A DNA stretch of 5,877 bases from an uncultured bacterium (GTDB taxonomy: Bacteria; Patescibacteriota; Minisyncoccia; Phycocordibacterales; UBA1006), in the NCBI GenBank assembly GCA_937898165.1, contig CALDKO010000002.1:1-5877 (forward strand), read 5' to 3'. Below the pieces are notes generated by a model. The model made no database searches and was not told the DNA's origin. It was given only the letters and a program-made list of their open reading frames with translations. Numbering within the stretch: position 1 is the stretch's first letter; each line of letters begins with the position of its first letter. Shown here piece after piece: positions 1 through 4,172 of this stretch. A program made the position numbers and the translations under genes.

Positions 1-665
1 ACCGCTTCCCCTCCAATTCCTGCTTCAAAAATAGTACTGTACCGTACTGAAAATCGATGAAATTCAGCCTCAGTTAACACGCGATTTGGAGTAATTTCCA
101 AAATTTCTTTTTTAGTTACTGAAAACAAATCTTGTAACGCTGCTTTTTCTTCATCAGATTCCAATGTCTTCATTCGAATCTTGTATTCGTGTTCCAATTC
201 TTTTAATACTTTTTGTTGTTCAGCTGCATGAACATCAGTAATGATATATCCTGCAAAATAAACTACCTTTTCCAAATTAGAAACCGGAACGTCTAACAAT
301 AACGACAATCGTGATGGGATTGCTCGCAAAAACCAAATATGTGCAACTGGTGATGCAAGTTCCAAGTGTCCCATTCGTTCACGTCGAACGATTGATTTTG
401 TTACCTCAACTCCACATTTTTCACAAATAATTCCAGCGTAGCGAATTCGTTTATATTTTCCACAGTAACATTCGTAGTCTTTTTCAGGACCAAATACTCG
501 CTCGTCAAATAACCCACCTCGTTCAGATCGTCCTGTTCGGTAGTTAATTGTTTCCGGTTTTAAAATTTCTCCGTATGACCAATCTTTAATTCTCTCTGGT
601 GATGCCAAAGAAAGCGAAATGGTATCCGGTGTATACATAATTTGTTGACCATCAGTGTGTTTCAT
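1..665 (-). CDS. rpoC: DNA-directed RNA polymerase subunit beta' (5' part, truncated by window edge)
   Basis: RpoC is the beta' subunit of RNA polymerase and pairs with RpoB to form the catalytic cleft. The window shows 221 complete N-terminal codons, starting at the ATG at 663-665 and reading MKHTDGQQIMYTPD; the frame is open to the left edge. The clamp start is recognisable from LASPERI, KPETINYRT and GLFDERVFGP. The beta' N-terminal zinc site is complete, with Cys66 and Cys68 (CYCGKYK) and Cys81 and Cys84 (CEKCGVEV). The signature MGHLELASPVAHIWFLRAIPS follows. Residues about 138-195 form a charged, helix-like stretch before the conserved GIGGEA. The catalytic NADFDGD motif lies beyond the window. 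A second in-frame ATG at codon 10 (636-638) is a possible alternative start. The first ATG was preferred because it leaves the tight 17-base gap to rpoB. Neither start has a Shine-Dalgarno sequence. The gene is almost certainly co-transcribed with rpoB. Confidence 0.97.
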   Translation of the reverse strand, partial: MKHTDGQQIMYTPDTISLSLASPERIKDWSYGEILKPETINYRTGRSERGGLFDERVFGPEKDYECYCGKYKRIRYAGIICEKCGVEVTKSIVRRERMGHLELASPVAHIWFLRAIPSRLSLLLDVPVSNLEKVVYFAGYIITDVHAAEQQKVLKELEHEYKIRMKTLESDEEKAALQDLFSVTKKEILEITPNRVLTEAEFHRFSVRYSTIFEAGIGGEA

Positions 666-682
666 AATATGTGATTTGGAGA

Positions 683-3600
683 TTAGCTAACAAATTCTTC
701 GTCCTCGACTAATTCGTCAAGTTCGTAATCGATTTCGACCTTATTTACTGGACCTGATGCAACTCCTTTTTCTTTTCCAGTTGCTGTTTCTTTGATTGAA
801 ATGTCCAATGCAAGTCCTTTCAAGTAATTAAGCATTACCTGGAATGATGCAGGAACATTTGGTTTTTTAATTTTCTCACCTTTGATAATTGCATCGAATG
901 TTTGTGTTCGTCCTAAGATATCATCTGATTTTACGGTCAACATTTCTCGTAATGTATGAGCTGCACCATAACCTTCCAATGCCCACACTTCCATTTCCCC
1001 AAAACGCTGTCCACCTCCTTGAGCTTTTCCTCCCAAAGGTTGTTGTGTAATCAAACTGTATGGACCAACAGAACGTGCATGGATCTTGTCTTCCACCATG
1101 TGTGAAAGTTTCAACATGTACATGTATCCAATCGCTACATCTTGATCAAATTTGTCTCCCGTAAGTCCGTCGAACAACGGTACGCGTCCTGATGCTGGGA
1201 ACCCTGCTTTTACTAATTCTTCTTTAATTTCTTCTGGTGTTGCACCTGCAAATGGTGGAACAACTGCTTGGTATCCAAGTGTATTCGCCGCAAGTCCAAG
1301 ATGCATTTCCAAAATCTGTCCAAGGTTCATACGTGACGGTACACCGAGAGGTGTAAGCACAATATCAACTGGCTGACCATCGGCAGTATATGGCATGTCT
1401 TCTTCTGGAAGAACAACTGACACTACACCTTTGTTTCCGTGTCGTCCTGCAAGCTTGTCACCCATTTGAATGTTACGTAGTTGTGCAACCTGGATATAAA
1501 TTCGTTTCAAAACTCCTGATTCCAAATCATCTCCGTTATCACGTGAGAAAACTTTTACACCGATTACACGTCCTTTTGCTCCTTTTTCCATTCGTAATGA
1601 CGTATCTTTTACATCGCGAACTTTTTCACCAAAAATAGATCGCAATAATCGCTCTTCTGGGGTTAATTCAACTTCTCCTTTTGGAGTAATTTTACCAACC
1701 AAAATATCATGTTCGCGAACTTCCGCACCAATACGAATAATTCCCTCTTCATCCAAATCTTTCAATTTTGATTCACCAACGTTTGGAATATCATGAGTTG
1801 TTTGTTCTTCACCTAATTTCGTATCACGAACAATACAATCATATTCTTCGATATGGATACTGGTAAATACATTTCGTTTTACTAATCGTTCTGAAACAAT
1901 AATCGCGTCTTCAAAGTTTGCACCATTCCAACACGTGAACGCTACGCGAATGTTTTGACCAATCGCAAGTTGTCCATTTTCTGTTGTTGCACCATCTGCC
2001 AACACGTCTCCCATTTTTACAGATTGACCCATAGAAACAATTGGTCGCTGGTGATAAATAGTACTTTGGTTAGTTCGTGTATAGGTAACTAATGGATAGG
2101 TAATAACTTTTCCTTTTGCATTTTTAATTTCAATTTTTTTACCATCTACTGCAACTACTGTTCCGTCCTCATGTGCCATACATAATCGTCCAGTATCCAG
2201 AGCCACTCGGTCTTCAATTCCTGTCGCAACCAACGGTGCCATAGGAACCATACAAGGCATTGCTTGTGTCTGCATGTTAGAACCCATCAATGTTCGTTTT
2301 GAATCATCGTGTTCCAAAAATGGAATAAGTGAAGCCGCAACAGAGAAAGCTTGGTTAATAGCAACATCTATAAATTCAATTTTGTCAGCTGTTGTATAAC
2401 CTGGACCACCATGAACACGCGCCTCAACGATGTCTCGGTCGATGATTCCTTTTTCGTTCATCATTCCCGCATGGGCAATAATATATTTTTCTTCTTCAAG
2501 TGCATTCAAGTAAACAATTTCTTTTGTAACTTTTGCATCTTTTACTTTCATGTACGGAGTTTCAATCATTCCGAAATCATTGATTCGTGCATACATTGAA
2601 AGCTGTAGGATAAGTCCAATGTTCGGTCCTTCAGGGGTTCGAACTGGACATAATCGTCCGTAGTGAGATGGATGAAGGTCACGAACTTCGAATCCTGCTC
2701 GTTCACGAGTAAGACCTCCGGGTCCAAGCGCCGATACACGGCGTAGGTGGTCTACTTCTGTAAGTAGGTTTTCTTGTGAAATAAATTGTGACAACTGGTT
2801 TTGTGTAAAGAATTCACGAATAGCCGCCTGTAATGGTCGCTGATTAATGAATTGAATTGGCAACAATGTATTGGTATCAATCGTCGACATTTTGTCTTGG
2901 ATATTACGCTTCATTCGGGCCATCCCTTTTCGAACTGCAAGCTCTACAAGTTCACCCACAAAACGCACACGACGTGATCCTAAATGATCGATATCATCGG
3001 GTTTTGATCGTGGAGTTGTGTTTAATGTTGCAATATGTTCAACAATAGTAACCACATCATCAACGGTTAATTGTTGTACATCAATATCAGCATCCTTAAT
3101 GCCTTTATTAAATCGTTTATTGAAAAAATGTCGTCCAACTTTTGATAGTTCGTATCGCTCTGACGCAAAAATTGATTGGAAATATTCTCGCGCAGAATCT
3201 GCAGGAGCTGACTCACCATCACGAAGTTTTTTGTAGATATCTACATATGCTTCACCTTTTGTTTTTGTAGTATCTTTTGATAAACAATATTCAATATATG
3301 TTCGTGCAACTTCATGTTTAAACAAATCCAAAATTTCTTCATTTGAATCTGGACCAAGAACCCGCAACAATGTTGTTACATAGAATTTTCGTTTTTTGTC
3401 GATACGTACGAAAACAGCTCCGTCTGCATCAGACTCAAGTTCGATCCATGCTCCACGTGATGGAATAATTTTAGCTCCAAAAAATACACCTTTTCGAGTA
3501 AGGTTATCGGTAAAAGAAACTCCAGGACTTCGCATTAACTGTGGAACGATTACACGCTCAACTCCGTTAATAATGAAAGTACCGTTTGGAGTAATCAAAG

Positions 3601-3973
3601 GAATTTCAGTCAATGAAATTTCTTGTTCTTTTACTGCACCTAATACTTTGTTATTAATTTTAACCTGAGCTTTCAACTGACCTTCAAATGTCAATTTGTT
3701 TTGCTTTGCAAAGTTTTCATCGTGATCTGGATGGATCAGACGAATTCCAGTAATTGTAAACTCAAACTTTTTATCTGAATAATCACTAACAGGTGAGTAT
3801 TCTTTTACAATTCGAGCAATATCTTCGTTGAGAAACTTTTGGTATGACACCATTTGGTTCTCAATCAAGTTTGGGACATCTACCAACGGTTTTCGGTATT
3901 TACTGAAAACTTTTTTTGGTAATGCACCAACATGTGAGTTAAGGATTTTTTCCTTGGTTATTGGTTGTGACAT
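683..3973 (-). CDS. rpoB: DNA-directed RNA polymerase subunit beta, complete
   Basis: RpoB is the beta subunit of RNA polymerase and forms one side of the active-site cleft and the rifamycin pocket. The frame is intact at 1,096 residues, from ATG at 3971-3973 to TAA at 683-685. Landmarks in order are the protrusion and lobe (about 1-380, with GVERVIVPQLMRSPGV), the rifampicin region and fork (Gln396 to about residue 455, with SALGPGGLTRERAGF and TPEGPNIGL), DDSKRTLMGSNMQTQ (556-570), the hybrid-binding core with GDKLAGRHGNKG (Lys840 and Lys848, matching E. coli Lys1065 and Lys1073), and the C-terminal clamp beginning at QRFGEMEVWALEGYG (from Gln989). An acidic tail (DELVEDEEFVS) ends the protein. 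The short length suggests the large lineage-specific insertions of proteobacterial RpoB are missing. Arg codons I read are nearly all CGA or CGT. Transcription probably starts near 4080. No Shine-Dalgarno precedes the start. rpoC follows after 17 bases. Confidence 0.99.
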   Translation of the reverse strand: MSQPITKEKILNSHVGALPKKVFSKYRKPLVDVPNLIENQMVSYQKFLNEDIARIVKEYSPVSDYSDKKFEFTITGIRLIHPDHDENFAKQNKLTFEGQLKAQVKINNKVLGAVKEQEISLTEIPLITPNGTFIINGVERVIVPQLMRSPGVSFTDNLTRKGVFFGAKIIPSRGAWIELESDADGAVFVRIDKKRKFYVTTLLRVLGPDSNEEILDLFKHEVARTYIEYCLSKDTTKTKGEAYVDIYKKLRDGESAPADSAREYFQSIFASERYELSKVGRHFFNKRFNKGIKDADIDVQQLTVDDVVTIVEHIATLNTTPRSKPDDIDHLGSRRVRFVGELVELAVRKGMARMKRNIQDKMSTIDTNTLLPIQFINQRPLQAAIREFFTQNQLSQFISQENLLTEVDHLRRVSALGPGGLTRERAGFEVRDLHPSHYGRLCPVRTPEGPNIGLILQLSMYARINDFGMIETPYMKVKDAKVTKEIVYLNALEEEKYIIAHAGMMNEKGIIDRDIVEARVHGGPGYTTADKIEFIDVAINQAFSVAASLIPFLEHDDSKRTLMGSNMQTQAMPCMVPMAPLVATGIEDRVALDTGRLCMAHEDGTVVAVDGKKIEIKNAKGKVITYPLVTYTRTNQSTIYHQRPIVSMGQSVKMGDVLADGATTENGQLAIGQNIRVAFTCWNGANFEDAIIVSERLVKRNVFTSIHIEEYDCIVRDTKLGEEQTTHDIPNVGESKLKDLDEEGIIRIGAEVREHDILVGKITPKGEVELTPEERLLRSIFGEKVRDVKDTSLRMEKGAKGRVIGVKVFSRDNGDDLESGVLKRIYIQVAQLRNIQMGDKLAGRHGNKGVVSVVLPEEDMPYTADGQPVDIVLTPLGVPSRMNLGQILEMHLGLAANTLGYQAVVPPFAGATPEEIKEELVKAGFPASGRVPLFDGLTGDKFDQDVAIGYMYMLKLSHMVEDKIHARSVGPYSLITQQPLGGKAQGGGQRFGEMEVWALEGYGAAHTLREMLTVKSDDILGRTQTFDAIIKGEKIKKPNVPASFQVMLNYLKGLALDISIKETATGKEKGVASGPVNKVEIDYELDELVEDEEFVS

Positions 3974-3989
3974 GTTTTATATAACGAAT

Positions 3990-4019
3990 AAAAACCTTTT
4001 TGATGATCAAAAGGTCTTT
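3990..4019 (-). terminator. Terminator-like hairpin inside rpoB leader (possible attenuator)
   Basis: Read on the minus strand, the arm AAAGACCTTTTGA (4007-4019) pairs with 3990-4003 around a TCA loop (4004-4006). The stem has one bulged A (3997) and one G-U pair. A run of five T (3990-3994) followed by ATT comes after the GG of the 3' arm. It lies only 16 bases before the rpoB start. The stem is AT-rich and part of the T run lies within it, so termination may be weak or conditional. It could instead be a plain 5'-UTR stem that affects mRNA stability or start-site access. Confidence 0.45.
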
Positions 4020-4038
4020 ATTCATAATGAGCGAGCGA

Positions 4039-4065
4039 TTAGTAATCTACCTCTTCGGAACTCAT
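4039..4065 (-). other. Possible leader peptide ORF (8 codons) in rpoB 5' leader
   Basis: An ATG at 4063-4065, about 15 nt after the inferred transcription start, opens a short frame reading MSSEEVDY and closing with TAA at 4039-4041. Its codons contain the AAGAGGT segment (4049-4055) that can pair with the attenuator-like hairpin arm. A ribosome on this ORF would therefore mask that segment. There is no Shine-Dalgarno sequence and no run of a single regulatory amino acid, and such a short ORF can easily occur by chance. Confidence 0.2.
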
Positions 4066-4086
4066 TCAGGTCTCGGTATTAACACT

Positions 4087-4115
4087 AATATAGTCCATAA
4101 TTAACAAAAAGTCAA
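4087..4115 (-). promoter_or_regulatory. Sigma70-type promoter of rpoBC
   Basis: On the minus strand a -35 box TTGACT (4110-4115) is separated by exactly 17 bases from a -10 box TATATT (4087-4092). Both boxes are close to the housekeeping consensus (TTGACA and TATAAT, one mismatch each) with the optimal spacing. The predicted transcription start is near 4080. The promoter lies after the terminator of the upstream gene, which fits independent transcription of rpoB and rpoC. Confidence 0.8.
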
Positions 4116-4139
4116 TATAACATTTTGTCTTTTAGAAAC

Positions 4140-4167
4140 AAAAAAACCTTTTATACAAAAGGTTTTT
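4140..4167 (-). terminator. Intrinsic terminator of the S74 surface-protein gene
   Basis: Perfect 11-bp inverted repeat: AAAAACCTTTT (4142-4152), loop ATAC (4153-4156), and AAAAGGTTTTT (4157-4167). On the minus strand the stem is followed by a run of seven T (4140-4146, partly within the stem), giving a standard rho-independent terminator five bases after the stop codon at 4173-4175. Its near-symmetry means it could also stop transcription from the plus strand, although no plus-strand gene is present here. Confidence 0.85.
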
Positions 4168-4172
4168 AATGG

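Larger units (their letters stand above)
3974..4080 (-). promoter_or_regulatory. rpoB 5' leader with possible attenuator folding
   Basis: This is the predicted untranslated leader of rpoBC, about 107 nt from the inferred start near 4080 to the rpoB ATG. Two pairings interleave and so exclude each other unless a pseudoknot forms. AATGAG (4061-4066) pairs with CTCATT (4026-4031), six perfect pairs. AAGAGGT (4049-4055) pairs with ACCTTTT (4009-4015), seven pairs including one G-U. The ACCTTTT segment is also the 5' arm of the hairpin at 3990-4019, so the AAGAGGT pairing would act as an antiterminator. The pairings are read directly from the sequence; the regulatory role is inference. I do not recognise it as any named leader family. 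Confidence 0.4.

Noticed and set aside
666..690. Terminator or promoter between rpoB and rpoC
   Set aside because: The 17-base gap has no inverted repeat, T run or promoter boxes; the two genes look like one transcript.
683..3973. UGA recoding as in SR1 or Gracilibacteria
   Set aside because: rpoB translates in full with conserved motifs under the standard code, with no in-frame UGA at glycine positions.
1152..4082. Several plus-strand open frames of 63-90 codons opposite rpoB
   Set aside because: They lie antisense to strongly conserved RpoB sequence, lack recognisable protein features, and are explained as shadow frames of a long coding gene.
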